64,000 nt of DNA from Halomonas sp. (GCA_018401555.1 JAGYKP010000091.1:1-64000); one strand, 5' to 3'. Numbered from the stretch's first letter, positions 28,724 through 37,639 are shown. Program-made: numbers and translations. The notes: generated by a model from the sequence alone, not told the origin.

Positions 28724-29559
28724 CTACTGCCTGGCCAGGCGCAGCGGTTCGGGCGGGCGCTCGCCCGGGGTGGCGCGCCAGGGGCTGATGTCCAGCCCGC
28801 CGCGGCGCACGTAGCGCGCCAGTACCAGCAGCCGCTCGGGCCGGGCGCGGGCCATCAGGTCCATGTAGATATGTTCCACGCAGTGCTCGTGGAAGTCCTG
28901 GTGCTGGCGATAGCCCACCAGGTAGCGCAGCAGCCCCTCACGGTCCAGGCGCGGCCCGCGATAGCGGATCAGCACGCTGCCCCAGTCTGGCTGGCCGGTG
29001 ACCGGGCAGTTGGACTTGAGCAGGTGGGAGTGGAGCGTCTCCTCCACCACCTCCTCCCCTACCCTCAGGTGCTCGGCACTGGGGGAGTAGTCATCGATGG
29101 CGATGTCCAGCTCATCCAGGCACTCGCCGGGCAGGCGTCGCGGCATCAGCGCCTCGTCATCCACAGCGAACAGCTCGACCGCCACCGGCGCTCCGGCCGC
29201 CCTGGCCAGGTCGCCCTCCAGGGTCTCGATGACCGCCTGCGCGGCTGGCGAAGCGGCTCTGGTTGAAGCCGTTGAGGTAGAGCTTCCACGACTTGGACTC
29301 GATCAGATTGGGCGAGTCCGCCGGCAGGCGGAAACGTGCCACGGCCACCACCGGCTTGCCCCGGGCATTGAGCCAGCTGACCTCGAAGGCGTGCCACTCG
29401 TCCTCGCCGACGAACGGCAGCGCGCCCTCCTCGATGCCCAGCGGCGCACGGTTGGCACCGCGCGGTATCGGATAGAGCAGCGACCGCATCGTAGTGCTCG
29501 GGATAGGCGGACTCACGCCCCAGAGGGGCGTGAGCGAGGGTATCCGGCCGCTGGCTCAT
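28724..29559 (-). pseudogene. queF: QueF, NADPH-dependent preQ0 reductase (two frameshifts)
   Basis: Reduces 7-cyano-7-deazaguanine to preQ1 in queuosine biosynthesis. It is the long (YqcD/E. coli-like) form with two tandem T-fold halves, about 278 codons. The substrate motif [14 protein letters not shown] and the catalytic-cysteine block [15 protein letters not shown] are both present, as is [15 protein letters not shown] near the C-terminus. The frame changes near 29490 and near 29240. The ATG at 29559 overlaps the stop of the upstream ABC permease (ATGA), so translation is probably coupled to the transporter. Confidence 0.9.
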
Positions 29560-30329
29560 GAGCGGATCCCCTGGCCACGCTCCAGCATGCGCAGGGCGAT
29601 GATGAAGAGCACCGCGATGAAGGCCAGGATGGCGGCCAGCGCCCAGCCCACCGGGATATCCGAGACGCCCAGGAAGCCGTAGCGGAAGACGTTAACCATG
29701 TAGAGGATGGGGTTGAGCATCGACACTCCCTGCCAGAACTCCGGCAGCAGCGAGATCGAGTAGAAGACCCCGCCCAGATAGGTCAGGGGCGTCAGGATGA
29801 AGGTCGGCACGATGGAGATGTCATCGAACTTCTTGCCCAGCAGCGCGTTGATGAAGCCGCCGATGGCGAACAGCGCCGCGGTGAGCACCACCACCAGCAG
29901 GGTCAGCAGCGGGTGCGCCACGCTGATGCGGGTGAAGAACAGCGACACGATGGTAACGATCAGCCCGACACCCAGGCCACGGGCCATGCCACCCAGCACG
30001 AAGCCGGAGAGGATCACCCAGCTCGGCATCGGCGACACCATCATCTCCTCCACGCTGCGCTGGAACTTGTTGGAGAAGAAGGAGGAGGCGACGTTGGAGT
30101 AGCTGTTGGTGATCACCGACATCATGATCAGCCCGGGGACGATGAAGTCCATGTAGCTGTAGCCATCCATCTCGCCGATGCGCGAACCGATCAGGTTACC
30201 GAAGATGATGAAGTACATGGTCATGGTGATCGACGGCGGCAGCAGGGTCTGCGGCCAGATGCGCGTGAAGCGCTTGATCTCCTTGACCACCAGGGTCCAC
30301 AAGGCGATGGCGATCTGACGGGGATTCAT
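29556..30329 (-). CDS. yadH: ABC-2 type transporter permease (YadH-like)
   Basis: 257-residue membrane subunit with six helices, characteristic of ABC-2 exporters. FGNLIGSRIGEMDGYSYMDFIVPGLIMMSVI and the conserved hydrophilic segment SVEEMMVSPMPSWVILSGFVLGG are hallmarks of the YadH/NodJ-like family. It pairs with the ATPase encoded just upstream, overlapping by ATGA at 30326-30329, and overlaps queF at its 3' end in the same way. Substrate unknown. Complete. Confidence 0.92.
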   Translation of the reverse strand: MNPRQIAIALWTLVVKEIKRFTRIWPQTLLPPSITMTMYFIIFGNLIGSRIGEMDGYSYMDFIVPGLIMMSVITNSYSNVASSFFSNKFQRSVEEMMVSPMPSWVILSGFVLGGMARGLGVGLIVTIVSLFFTRISVAHPLLTLLVVVLTAALFAIGGFINALLGKKFDDISIVPTFILTPLTYLGGVFYSISLLPEFWQGVSMLNPILYMVNVFRYGFLGVSDIPVGWALAAILAFIAVLFIIALRMLERGQGIRS

Positions 30330-31306
30330 GCGCGCGCCTCCTTGTCCTTGCCGGCACTGGCCTCGGCGGCCCGGTCCAGGGCCTCGTTGCCCTGCTCCAC
30401 CATGCTGACGAACATCTCCTCGAGGCGGTTGGCACGGTTGCGCATGGAGACCACCTGGATGCCCTGCGCGGAGAGGGCCTCGAAGATGTCGTTGAGGCGC
30501 TGGCCGCGATGTACCGCCACGCTGAGCTGGGCGGGCTCCGACTGGCTGACCTCGAAGCCGGGCACCTCCGGCACCTGCTCCAGCGGGTGGGCCAGGTCGA
30601 ACAGGAAGGTCTCGGTATCCAGCTCCATCAGCAGGTCGCGCACGCTGGTATTCCGGATGATCTCGCCATGGTTGATGATCGCCACGTTGCGACAGAGGCT
30701 CTCCGCCTCCTCCAGGTAGTGGGTGGTGAGGATGATGGTGGTGCCCTCCTCGCGGTTGATGCGGCGCATGTACTCCCACATGCTGCGGCGCAACTCGATA
30801 TCGACGCCGGCGGTGGGCTCGTCGAGGATCAGCAGCCTCGGCCGGTGCATCAGCGCCCGGGCGATCATCAGCCGGCGCTTCATGCCGCCGGAAAGCATCC
30901 GTGCGCTGCCGTTGCGCTTGTCCCACAGCCCCAGGTCACGCAGCAGCTCCTCGGCACGCGGCAGCGCCTCGCGCCGCGACATGCCGTAGTAGCCTGCCTG
31001 GGCAAGCACGATGTCGATGACCTTCTCGAACTGATTGAAGTTGAACTCCTGGGGCACCACGCCCAGGTGATACTTGGCACGGGCGAAGTCACGGTCGATA
31101 TCGATGCCGAAGATCGACACCTGGCCGGCGCTCTTCTGCACCAGCGACGAGACCACGCCCAGGGTGGTGGACTTGCCGGCACCATTGGGGCCGAGCATCG
31201 CGAAGAAGTCCCCCTCGGCGACGTCGAGATCGATGCCCTTCAGGGCCTGGAAGCCATTGCCGTAGACCTTGGTCAGGCCACGGATGGACAGAGCCGGTTC
31301 GGCCAT
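30326..31306 (-). CDS. yadG: ABC transporter ATP-binding protein (YadG-like)
   Basis: 326-residue ATPase subunit. Walker A GPNGAGKST, Q-loop VPQEFNFN, signature LSGGMKRRL, Walker B LLILDEPTAGVD and the H-loop TTHYLEEAE are all intact. A C-terminal ~100-residue extension (residues ~220-326) contains a short coiled coil (NRANRLEEMFVSM). ATG 31306 sits six bases after AGGA and is preferred over TTG 31312. It forms an operon with the permease and queF, each junction overlapping by four bases. Confidence 0.94.
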   Translation of the reverse strand: MAEPALSIRGLTKVYGNGFQALKGIDLDVAEGDFFAMLGPNGAGKSTTLGVVSSLVQKSAGQVSIFGIDIDRDFARAKYHLGVVPQEFNFNQFEKVIDIVLAQAGYYGMSRREALPRAEELLRDLGLWDKRNGSARMLSGGMKRRLMIARALMHRPRLLILDEPTAGVDIELRRSMWEYMRRINREEGTTIILTTHYLEEAESLCRNVAIINHGEIIRNTSVRDLLMELDTETFLFDLAHPLEQVPEVPGFEVSQSEPAQLSVAVHRGQRLNDIFEALSAQGIQVVSMRNRANRLEEMFVSMVEQGNEALDRAAEASAGKDKEARA

Positions 31307-31485
31307 GCGCAATCCTTGAAACGGTTCGGGGTTCGATGGCGGGCATGCCGCAAAGGCATATCGATATGGGGGCGCCTGGCGTGAAGTTCAAGCCGGCGGC
31401 GGCCACGCCCGGATGCCGGGCACGCGAAATGGCCTGCGCATCGGCAGACTGAATCAACACTAGATAGGGGGGGAGAGGTTCCGAT

Positions 31486-31508
31486 TGGAGCGGGAAAGTA
31501 GATTCGAC
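31486..31508 (-). repeat. Fragment of a tRNA-Gly 3' end
   Basis: 23 bases match the 3' terminal part of the tRNA-Gly gene at 31563 with one mismatch (GAAAGT for GAAAGG), including the CCA-encoding end. The sequence then diverges. It lies 55 bp downstream of that gene and in the same orientation. Remnant of a lost array member or an old integration scar. Confidence 0.6.
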
Positions 31509-31562
31509 CGGGCTGGCGATCCAGCTCCTGACGTGAGCCTTGGCCAATTGCAGGTTACCGAA

Positions 31563-31637
31563 TGGAGCGGGAAAGGAGATTCGAACTCCCGACCCTCGCC
31601 TTGGCAAGGCGATGCTCTACCACTGAGCTATTCCCGC
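31563..31637 (-). tRNA. tRNA-Gly (GCC), variant T stem
   Basis: 75 bases including CCA. Cloverleaf intact with anticodon loop TTGCCAA. Compared with the other two glycine genes in the array it has a swapped T-stem pair (GGGAG...CTCC rather than GCGAG...CTCG), a compensated double change. Last gene of the Glu/Gly transcript. Confidence 0.96.
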
Positions 31638-31665
31638 TTGATCGGTGCCGCCTGAGCGAGCGAGG

Positions 31666-31741
31666 TGGCGTCCCATAGGGGGTTCGAACCCCTGTTCCCG
31701 CCGTGAAAGGGCGGTGTCCTGGACCACTAGACGAATGGGAC
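31666..31741 (-). tRNA. tRNA-Glu (TTC), copy 3
   Basis: 76 bases including CCA; acceptor GTCCCAT, anticodon loop CTTTCAC. Identical over the tRNA to the two other glutamate genes upstream. Separated from the next Gly gene by only three bases. Confidence 0.96.
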
Positions 31742-31744
31742 GCA

Positions 31745-31819
31745 TGGAGCGGGAAACGAGATTCGAACTCGCGACCCTCGCCTTGGCAAGGCGATGCTCT
31801 ACCACTGAGCTATTCCCGC
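31745..31819 (-). tRNA. tRNA-Gly (GCC), copy 2
   Basis: 75 bases including CCA; anticodon loop TTGCCAA, T arm GCGAG TTCGAAT CTCG. Identical to the copy at 31959. Confidence 0.96.
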
Positions 31820-31879
31820 TTGTCTCGCACTACTCTTTCAACCGGTACACTCGACGACTCGCTGCTGCAGCCGAAGAAG

Positions 31880-31955
31880 TGGCGTCCCATAGGGGGTTCG
31901 AACCCCTGTTCCCGCCGTGAAAGGGCGGTGTCCTGGACCACTAGACGAATGGGAC
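31880..31955 (-). tRNA. tRNA-Glu (TTC), copy 2
   Basis: 76 bases including CCA. The unit Glu-GCA spacer-Gly repeats with a 214-bp period relative to the copy at 31666. Confidence 0.96.
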
Positions 31956-31958
31956 GCA

Positions 31959-32033
31959 TGGAGCGGGAAACGAGATTCGAACTCGCGACCCTCGCCTTGG
32001 CAAGGCGATGCTCTACCACTGAGCTATTCCCGC
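31959..32033 (-). tRNA. tRNA-Gly (GCC), copy 1
   Basis: 75 bases including CCA, three bases from the Glu gene at 31880-31955. Identical to the gene at 31745. Confidence 0.96.
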
Positions 32034-32057
32034 ACTCCGGTTACCTGATGAGTCGAG

Positions 32058-32133
32058 TGGCGTCCCATAGGGGGTTCGAACCCCTGTTCCCGCCGTGAAA
32101 GGGCGGTGTCCTGGACCACTAGACGAATGGGAC
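32058..32133 (-). tRNA. tRNA-Glu (TTC), copy 1
   Basis: 76 bases including CCA. First gene of the Glu-Gly-Glu-Gly-Glu-Gly transcript, 30 bp after a near-consensus promoter. Confidence 0.96.
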
Positions 32134-32163
32134 GCAATGTCTCGCCTCGTCGAGGTGGCGCGC

Positions 32164-32192
32164 ATATTATCGAGCCCTCGGCGGGGTGTCAA
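32164..32192 (-). promoter_or_regulatory. Promoter of the Glu/Gly tRNA array
   Basis: On the minus strand: consensus -35 TTGACA, 17-bp spacer, -10 TAATAT. A very strong stable-RNA promoter by sequence, back-to-back with the tRNA-Met promoter. Confidence 0.85.
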
Positions 32193-32221
32193 GCCTCTGG
32201 CATGCCTTCCATATCAGGCAG

Positions 32222-32250
32222 TTGACAGCCCGCCCCGCGGCAGATAGAGT
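32222..32250 (+). promoter_or_regulatory. Promoter of tRNA-Met (plus-strand copy)
   Basis: TTGACA, 17-bp spacer, TAGAGT. The -10 ends 10 bp before the tRNA, so the leader is short. Confidence 0.75.
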
Positions 32251-32260
32251 ACGCGCCGCT

Positions 32261-32337
32261 GGCTACGTAGCTCAGCTGGTTAGAGCACATCACTCATAAT
32301 GATGGGGTCCCCTGTTCGAATCAGGGCGTAGCCACCA
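32261..32337 (+). tRNA. tRNA-Met (CAT), plus-strand copy
   Basis: 77 bases including CCA; acceptor GGCTACG pairs with CGTAGCC, anticodon loop CTCATAA. The paired first base of the acceptor indicates an elongator rather than an initiator tRNA. Identical to the minus-strand copy at 36509. Confidence 0.96.
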
Positions 32338-32350
32338 GCCAGATACCGAA

Positions 32351-32381
32351 AAGCCCGCCTGACATCGTCAGGCGGGCTTTG
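32351..32381 (+). terminator. Terminator after tRNA-Met; also faces the M18 peptidase gene
   Basis: AAGCCCGCCTGA / TCAGGCGGGCTT stem with loop CATCG-like centre, then T residues. It sits between tRNA-Met and the convergent aminopeptidase gene and may serve both. Confidence 0.8.
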
Positions 32382-32420
32382 GCTTCGGAGCTTCGTGCCC
32401 AGACAGCCGGCCGGCAGGCG

Positions 32421-33721
32421 TCAGGCCAGTTCGGCGCGATTGCAGAAGGCGGCCAGCACCCGCGTCAGGTAGGCCACATCCCGACTCCCCGCGGTCTCGC
32501 GGATCGAGTGCATGGCCCACTGGGGCACCCCCACGTCCAGGGTCGGCACACCCAGCTCGGTGGCGGTGATCGGCCCGATGGTGCTGCCGCACCCCATGTC
32601 GGCACGGGTCACGAAGCTCTGCACCGGCACCTCGGCCTCGCGACAGAGGTCGCGGAACAGCGCCGCGGTGGCACTGTTGGTGGCGTAGCGCTGGCTGGCA
32701 TTGACCTTGATCACCGGGCCGCCGTTGAGCGCCGGACCATGCGCGGCATCATGCTTGTCCTGGAAGTTGGGGTGCAGCGCGTGGGCGTTGTCGCAGGAGA
32801 TCATCCTGGAGGCCTGGATCAGGCGGATGAAGCCCTCCTCGCTGCCGTCGCCAAGCCGCTCGCTCACCCGGCGCAGCACGTCCCCCAGGAAGGGGCCCTG
32901 GGCGCCGCAGGCGCTGGCACTCCCCACCTCCTCATGGTCGTTGGCCACCAGCACGGCAGCCTGCCGGCCGTCGCTGGCCAGCAGTGCCTCCAGGCCGATA
33001 AAGCAGGAGAGCAGGTTGTCGAGCCGAGCGCTGGCAATCAGCTCGCCGTTGATCCCCACCCGTGCCGGCGGCTGCATATCATGGAACCCCAGCTCGAAGT
33101 CGAGCAGTTCGACGTCGGCCAGTCCGTGCTGCTCGGCAATCCACGCCTTGAGCAGCCTGTCGAGGTCGCCCACCTCACCACCCTGTAACAGCACCGGCGC
33201 CATCTCGGTCTGGGCGTTCAGTGCCCGCCCATTGTTGGCCTCGCGGTCGAGATGGATGGCGAGGCTCGGGATGATCGCCACGGGGCGGTCGACATGCAGC
33301 AGCCGCCCCTCGAGACGCCCATCGGGATGACGCACATGGACGCGCCCGGCGAGCCCCAGGTCGCGGTCGAACCACGGCGCCAGCAGCGCCCCACCGTAAA
33401 CCTCGACGCCGAGCTGCAGCCAGCCGGCCGCGGTCTGGGCGGCGTTGGGCTTGAGCCGCAGCCCGGGGCTGTCGGTGTGCGCGCCGATCATGCGCAGCGC
33501 CTCGAGCCTGCCCTCGGGCAGCTGCAGGGCGATGATCGACGAGTCGTTACGCGTCACGTAGACCCGCTCGCCGGGCGTCAGCGCCCAGGCTTCGCGCTCA
33601 TCGAGGCGCCGGAAGCCGGCCTCCTCGAGGCGGGCGGCCATGTTGGCGGTGGCGTGCCAGGGGTGGGCGAGCGATGCAGGAAATCGAGAAGCCGCTGGAG
33701 CAGATCGTCCTGAGACAACAT
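32421..33721 (-). pseudogene. apeB: M18 family metallo-aminopeptidase (one frameshift)
   Basis: Zinc aminopeptidase of the M18 (aspartyl aminopeptidase-like) family, about 433 codons. Metal and catalytic motifs: [55 protein letters not shown] and the C-terminal [12 protein letters not shown] with [17 protein letters not shown] 33721 has AGAGGAA upstream and begins [21 protein letters not shown]; the frame switches at about 33655, where [14 protein letters not shown] should follow. Cytoplasmic peptide turnover is the expected role. Diverges from the Prc gene. Confidence 0.92.
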
Positions 33722-33818
33722 GGGTTCCTCTGGGGTGGAGATGATGGGCGCAGCAGGTAAGCTGCTACAATGCATCCTCGGTCCGCGCAACTCACGGGCC
33801 GGATAGGGGTCAAGGGAA

Positions 33819-35924
33819 ATGAGTGTACATCAAACCGGGAGTGCTTCATCGATGAGCCCGCTTGCCCATACGGGACGATCCATGGCCGTGCTGGCAGGCC
33901 TGCTGCTGGCCGCCGGCGTCGCCCTGGCACAGCCAGAACCCACCGACGCCCAGCGCCAGGTCGCCACCGAGGTGGCCGAATCGCTGCGCTACGGCCACTA
34001 CGCCGACGTCAGCCTGGATGACAGCTGGTCACGCCAGGCCTTCGAGCGCTACCTCGACGTGCTCGACGGCCAGCGCGCCTTCCTGACCGAGCAGGACGTG
34101 GCGGAGTTCCTCCCGCTGGAGGAGCAGATCGATGACGCCCTGATCGATGGCGAGCTGAGCCCTTTCTTCGCGCTCTATCAGCGCTACCACGATCGCGCCG
34201 AGGCACGCTTCGAATGGTTGCTGGCGCGTCTCGACGAGGGCCTCGACTTCACCTATGACGGCCAGCAGCGCCTGGAAGTGGACCGCGAGGATGTACCCTG
34301 GGCGGAGAGCACCGAGGCCCTCGACGAGCTGTGGACCCGCCGCCTCAAGAACGCCGCCCTGACCCTGGCGATCAGCGACCAGGACGACGAGCAGATCGAG
34401 GCCAATCTTCGCCAGCGCTACGAGGGCCAGCTCAACCGCCTGCGCCAGACCAAGCCGGAAGATGTCTTCGGCCTGCTGATGGCCGCGGTCACCAGCACCA
34501 TCGACCCCCACAGCGAGTACCTCTCCCCCCGCCAGGGGGAGTCCTTCGACATCCAGATGCGCCTCTCGCTGGAAGGCATCGGCGCCCTGCTCCAGGCCGA
34601 CGGCGAATACGTCAAGGTGTCGAGCCTGGTGCCCGGTGGGCCGGCGGAGCGGGCCGGCGTGCTCGAGCCCGCCGACCGCATCGTCGGGGTCGGCCAGGAA
34701 GAGGGCGAGATGGTCAACGTGGTAGGCATGCGCCTGGACGAGGTGGTGGAGCTGATCCGCGGCCCCAAGGGCTCGGTGGTCCGTCTCGATGTGGTACCCG
34801 CCCAGGCGGTGGACATGACCCGCTCCAAGGAGGTGCAGATCACCCGGGACACCGTGAAGCTCGAGGACCAGGCCGCCCAGAGCGAGGTGATCGAGCTCGA
34901 GCGCGACGACGGCACCCATCGTGTCGGCGTGATCACGGTCCCCACCTTCTACGTCGACTTCGACGCCTGGCAGGCCGGCGAGGAGGACTACCGCAGCACC
35001 ACCCGCGACGTGGCCAAGGAGATCGAGTCGCTTCAGGAGCAGGGAATCGAGGGCATCGTGCTCGACCTGCGCAACAACGGTGGCGGCGCGCTGCAGGAGG
35101 CCAACTCGTTGATCGGGCTGTTCATCGACCGTGGGCCCACCGTCCAGGTGCGCGACGCCCGCGGGCGCATCAGCCTCTACGGCGATACCGAGACCGGTGC
35201 CGCCTACGACGGCCCGCTGGTGGTGCTGGTCAACCGCCTGTCGGCCTCCGCTTCTGAGATCTTCGCCGGCGCCATCCAGGACTACGGTCGCGGCCTGGTG
35301 GTGGGCACCCCCACCTTCGGCAAGGGCACGGTGCAGACCCTCAACGAGCTCAGCCACGGCGAGATCAAGCTGACCCGCGCCAAGTTCTACCGCATCTCCG
35401 GCGAGAGCACCCAGCACCGCGGCGTGGAGCCGGACATCATCTTCCCCAGCCTGATCGACCCCGAGCTGATCGGCGAGAGCAGCCTCGACAACGCCCTGGA
35501 CTGGGACACCGTGCGCTCGGTGCAGTACCGCGAGTACGGCGAGCCGTGGCGCTTCATGGAATCGCTGCGCGACCGCCATCGCCAGCGCGCCGAGGCCCAC
35601 CCCAACTTCCGCTATCTCGAGCAGCAGGCCGAGCTGAACCGCCGGATGCGCGAGGAAACGACCAGCCTCAGTCTCAATCGTGAGCTCCGCCAGGAGGAGG
35701 CCGAGGCGCAGGAGGCCGAACAGCTCGCCCTGGAGAACCAGCGCCGCGAGGCCCTGGGCCTGGACCCCCTGGAGGAGTGGATCGACGCCCGGGGCGAGGA
35801 AGAGGAGAGCAGCGAAGAACAGGAGGAGGAGCCGGTGGAGCAGGTGCAGGTGCAGGAAGCCGCCCAGATCCTGCTCGACTACGCCCAGCTGGAGAGCAAC
35901 TTCCGCTTCGCCCACCGCGACTGA
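33819..35924 (+). CDS. prc: Tail-specific protease Prc (C-terminal processing peptidase)
   Basis: Periplasmic S41A protease, 701 residues, that processes or degrades envelope proteins from the C-terminus. Signal peptide around residues 21-40 (MAVLAGLLLAAGVALAQ), N-terminal helical domain, PDZ domain (~residues 245-325, IGALLQADGEYVKVSSLVPG), and the catalytic core with LDLRNNGGGALQEA. Nucleophile Ser477 (NRLSASASEIF) and general-base Lys502 (TFGKGTVQ) are 25 residues apart, as in E. coli Ser430/Lys455. The acidic, Gln/Glu-rich C-terminal stretch (residues ~630-690) is low complexity. ATG 33819 has AAGGG; a second in-frame ATG at 33852 lacks one. Complete. Confidence 0.94.
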   Translation: MSVHQTGSASSMSPLAHTGRSMAVLAGLLLAAGVALAQPEPTDAQRQVATEVAESLRYGHYADVSLDDSWSRQAFERYLDVLDGQRAFLTEQDVAEFLPLEEQIDDALIDGELSPFFALYQRYHDRAEARFEWLLARLDEGLDFTYDGQQRLEVDREDVPWAESTEALDELWTRRLKNAALTLAISDQDDEQIEANLRQRYEGQLNRLRQTKPEDVFGLLMAAVTSTIDPHSEYLSPRQGESFDIQMRLSLEGIGALLQADGEYVKVSSLVPGGPAERAGVLEPADRIVGVGQEEGEMVNVVGMRLDEVVELIRGPKGSVVRLDVVPAQAVDMTRSKEVQITRDTVKLEDQAAQSEVIELERDDGTHRVGVITVPTFYVDFDAWQAGEEDYRSTTRDVAKEIESLQEQGIEGIVLDLRNNGGGALQEANSLIGLFIDRGPTVQVRDARGRISLYGDTETGAAYDGPLVVLVNRLSASASEIFAGAIQDYGRGLVVGTPTFGKGTVQTLNELSHGEIKLTRAKFYRISGESTQHRGVEPDIIFPSLIDPELIGESSLDNALDWDTVRSVQYREYGEPWRFMESLRDRHRQRAEAHPNFRYLEQQAELNRRMREETTSLSLNRELRQEEAEAQEAEQLALENQRREALGLDPLEEWIDARGEEEESSEEQEEEPVEQVQVQEAAQILLDYAQLESNFRFAHRD

Positions 35925-35945
35925 GTCGCCCTACCCTGCCGACAC

Positions 35946-35977
35946 AAGGCCGTCGCCCCCGGGCGGCGGCCTTTTGC
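35946..35977 (+). terminator. Rho-independent terminator after prc
   Basis: AAGGCCG/CGGCCTT stem, GC-rich, followed by TTTTGC. Starts 22 bp after the prc stop. Confidence 0.8.
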
Positions 35978-36085
35978 ATTGCGGCAGATCGCCGGCACCG
36001 CCAACGGACGGACACGCAGAAACGCGCGGGCGTGGCCGGACAGGAAGTCGTGATACGAAGGCGTGCTGGTGCAGGGGGAAGAAGG

Positions 36086-36161
<76 letters not shown>

Positions 36162-36189
36162 ATGACCTGAGATGGCGATGACGGGCGGT

Positions 36190-36265
<76 letters not shown>

Positions 36266-36299
36266 ATCACGCCGTATCGCTGTGTTGCTGGCGCCGTGT

Positions 36300-36375
<76 letters not shown>

Positions 36376-36396
36376 ACGGCGTCGAACACGGGGCGT

Positions 36397-36424
36397 AGTA
36401 TACGGATCCGCCCGGCCAGGTCAA
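36397..36424 (-). promoter_or_regulatory. Promoter of the tRNA-Asn array
   Basis: On the minus strand: TTGACC, 16-bp spacer, TATACT. The -10 ends 21 bp before the first tRNA-Asn. Confidence 0.75.
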
Positions 36425-36465
36425 GGACCTCCACGATGATCCGTGTTCATCCCCACCCAAACGCA

Positions 36466-36499
36466 CAGCGCCCGCGCGGCGATTGCCGGGCGGGCGCTG
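36466..36499 (-). terminator. Hairpin downstream of the minus-strand tRNA-Met
   Basis: CAGCGCCCGC / GCGGGCGCTG, a perfect 10-bp stem starting 10 bp after the tRNA-Met 3' end. On the minus strand it is followed by TGTGCGTTTGGG, a weak T tract. Confidence 0.6.
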
Positions 36500-36508
36500 G
36501 GAGGATCC

Positions 36509-36585
36509 TGGTGGCTACGCCCTGATTCGAACAGGGGACCCCATCATTATGAGTGATGTGCTCTAACCAGCTGAGCTACGTAGCC
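36509..36585 (-). tRNA. tRNA-Met (CAT), minus-strand copy
   Basis: 77 bases including CCA, identical to the plus-strand gene at 32261-32337. The two form a 77-bp inverted repeat enclosing about 4.2 kb. Confidence 0.96.
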
Positions 36586-36627
36586 TTTTCACAAGATTGC
36601 CCGACCTCGGCCGAGCAATGGAGACGC

Positions 36628-36656
36628 ATTATGCACGCGGGCTCGCCGCTTGGCAA
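36628..36656 (-). promoter_or_regulatory. Promoter of the minus-strand tRNA-Met
   Basis: TTGCCA, 17-bp spacer, CATAAT on the minus strand, 43 bp before the tRNA. It lies just past the choX stop codon, so the tRNA need not depend on choX transcription. Confidence 0.7.
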
Positions 36657-36673
36657 GCCCGACGGCCATCTCC

Positions 36674-37639
36674 TCAGGAGTCGATATCGAGTGCCTCGCG
36701 CACCGCGGCAAGGCCCGCCTCGCCATCGCGGGTCTCGACGCCCTCGAGCCACGCCTCGAGCACCTCGGGGTTGGCCTGCAGGTAGGCGCGGGCGGCATCG
36801 CGCGGATCCTCACCCTCGTCCATGATCTCGCCCATCAGCTGGTTCTCCATCTCGAGGGTGAACTCGAGGTTGGAAAGCAGCGCACCGACATTGCCACACT
36901 CCTCGACGAAGCCGCTACGGGTGTTGGTATAGACCGTGGCACCGCCCAGGTCGGGGCCGAAGTAGTCGCCGGCACCCTCGAGATAGGCCATGTCGAAGTT
37001 GGTGTTCATCGGGTGAGGCTCCCAGCCCAGGAACACCATCCACTCCTCGTCCGGCACCCGGGCACCCAGTTCGGACAGCATGCCCGCCTCGCTGGAGTCG
37101 ATCAGCTGCCAGTCCCCCAGGCCGAAGGCATCGTCGTCGATCATCTGCTGGATCAGCTGATTGCCGTCGTTGCCGGCCTCGATCCCGTGAATGGAGGAAT
37201 CGAACTTCTCGGCATGCTCGGCGAGATCCTCAACCGAGGTAACCCCGGCATCGTGGACGTACTGCGGCACCGCCAGGGTGTACTTGGCACCCTCGAGATT
37301 GGCACCCAGCCGGTCGACGCTGCCATCCTCGACGTAGGGGTCGCTGATCGATGCCATGGAGGGCATCCAGTTGCCCAGGAAGATATCGAAGTCGCCATTC
37401 TTCATGCCCTGGTAGGCGATGGGCACGGAGACGGTGTCGATGCGGGTGTCATAGCCCAGCGCCTCGAGCACCTCGGTGGTCAGGGCGGTGGTGGCGGTGA
37501 TATCGGTCCAGCCGACCTCGGCGAAGCGTAGGGTCTCGCAACTCTCGGGCTCGGCGGCCTGCAGCGGCGAGACGGAGAGACCGAGGGCGGCGGCGCCGAG
37601 CCCCAGGGTCAAGCGACGGTTCAGGTTGCGGGTGGGCAT
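36674..37639 (-). CDS. choX: Choline-binding protein of an ABC transporter (ChoX-like)
   Basis: 321-residue periplasmic substrate-binding protein of the glycine betaine/choline class. Signal peptide with twin-Arg-like start (NLNRRLTLGLGAAALGLSVSPLQA, cleavage near QAA). Mature motifs: LRFAEVGWTDITATTAL, GDFDIFLGNWMPSM and VFLGWEPHPMNTNFDMAYL are close to the ChoX choline box, with aromatic residues for the quaternary amine. ATG 37639 has GAGGAGAG. No permease or ATPase gene is adjacent, so it either feeds a transporter encoded elsewhere or is an orphan. It diverges from betIBA, which fits supply of choline for betaine synthesis. Confidence 0.88.
   Translation of the reverse strand: MPTRNLNRRLTLGLGAAALGLSVSPLQAAEPESCETLRFAEVGWTDITATTALTTEVLEALGYDTRIDTVSVPIAYQGMKNGDFDIFLGNWMPSMASISDPYVEDGSVDRLGANLEGAKYTLAVPQYVHDAGVTSVEDLAEHAEKFDSSIHGIEAGNDGNQLIQQMIDDDAFGLGDWQLIDSSEAGMLSELGARVPDEEWMVFLGWEPHPMNTNFDMAYLEGAGDYFGPDLGGATVYTNTRSGFVEECGNVGALLSNLEFTLEMENQLMGEIMDEGEDPRDAARAYLQANPEVLEAWLEGVETRDGEAGLAAVREALDIDS

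Noticed and set aside
31563-32133. Regularly spaced near-identical blocks that could suggest a CRISPR array
   Set aside because: The blocks fold as complete tRNAs with anticodons and CCA ends, and the spacing alternates rather than being uniform.
34029-35915. Long open frame antisense to prc
   Set aside because: Its composition is Leu/Val/Gly-rich with no motif, and the plus-strand prc has signal peptide, PDZ and catalytic Ser/Lys.
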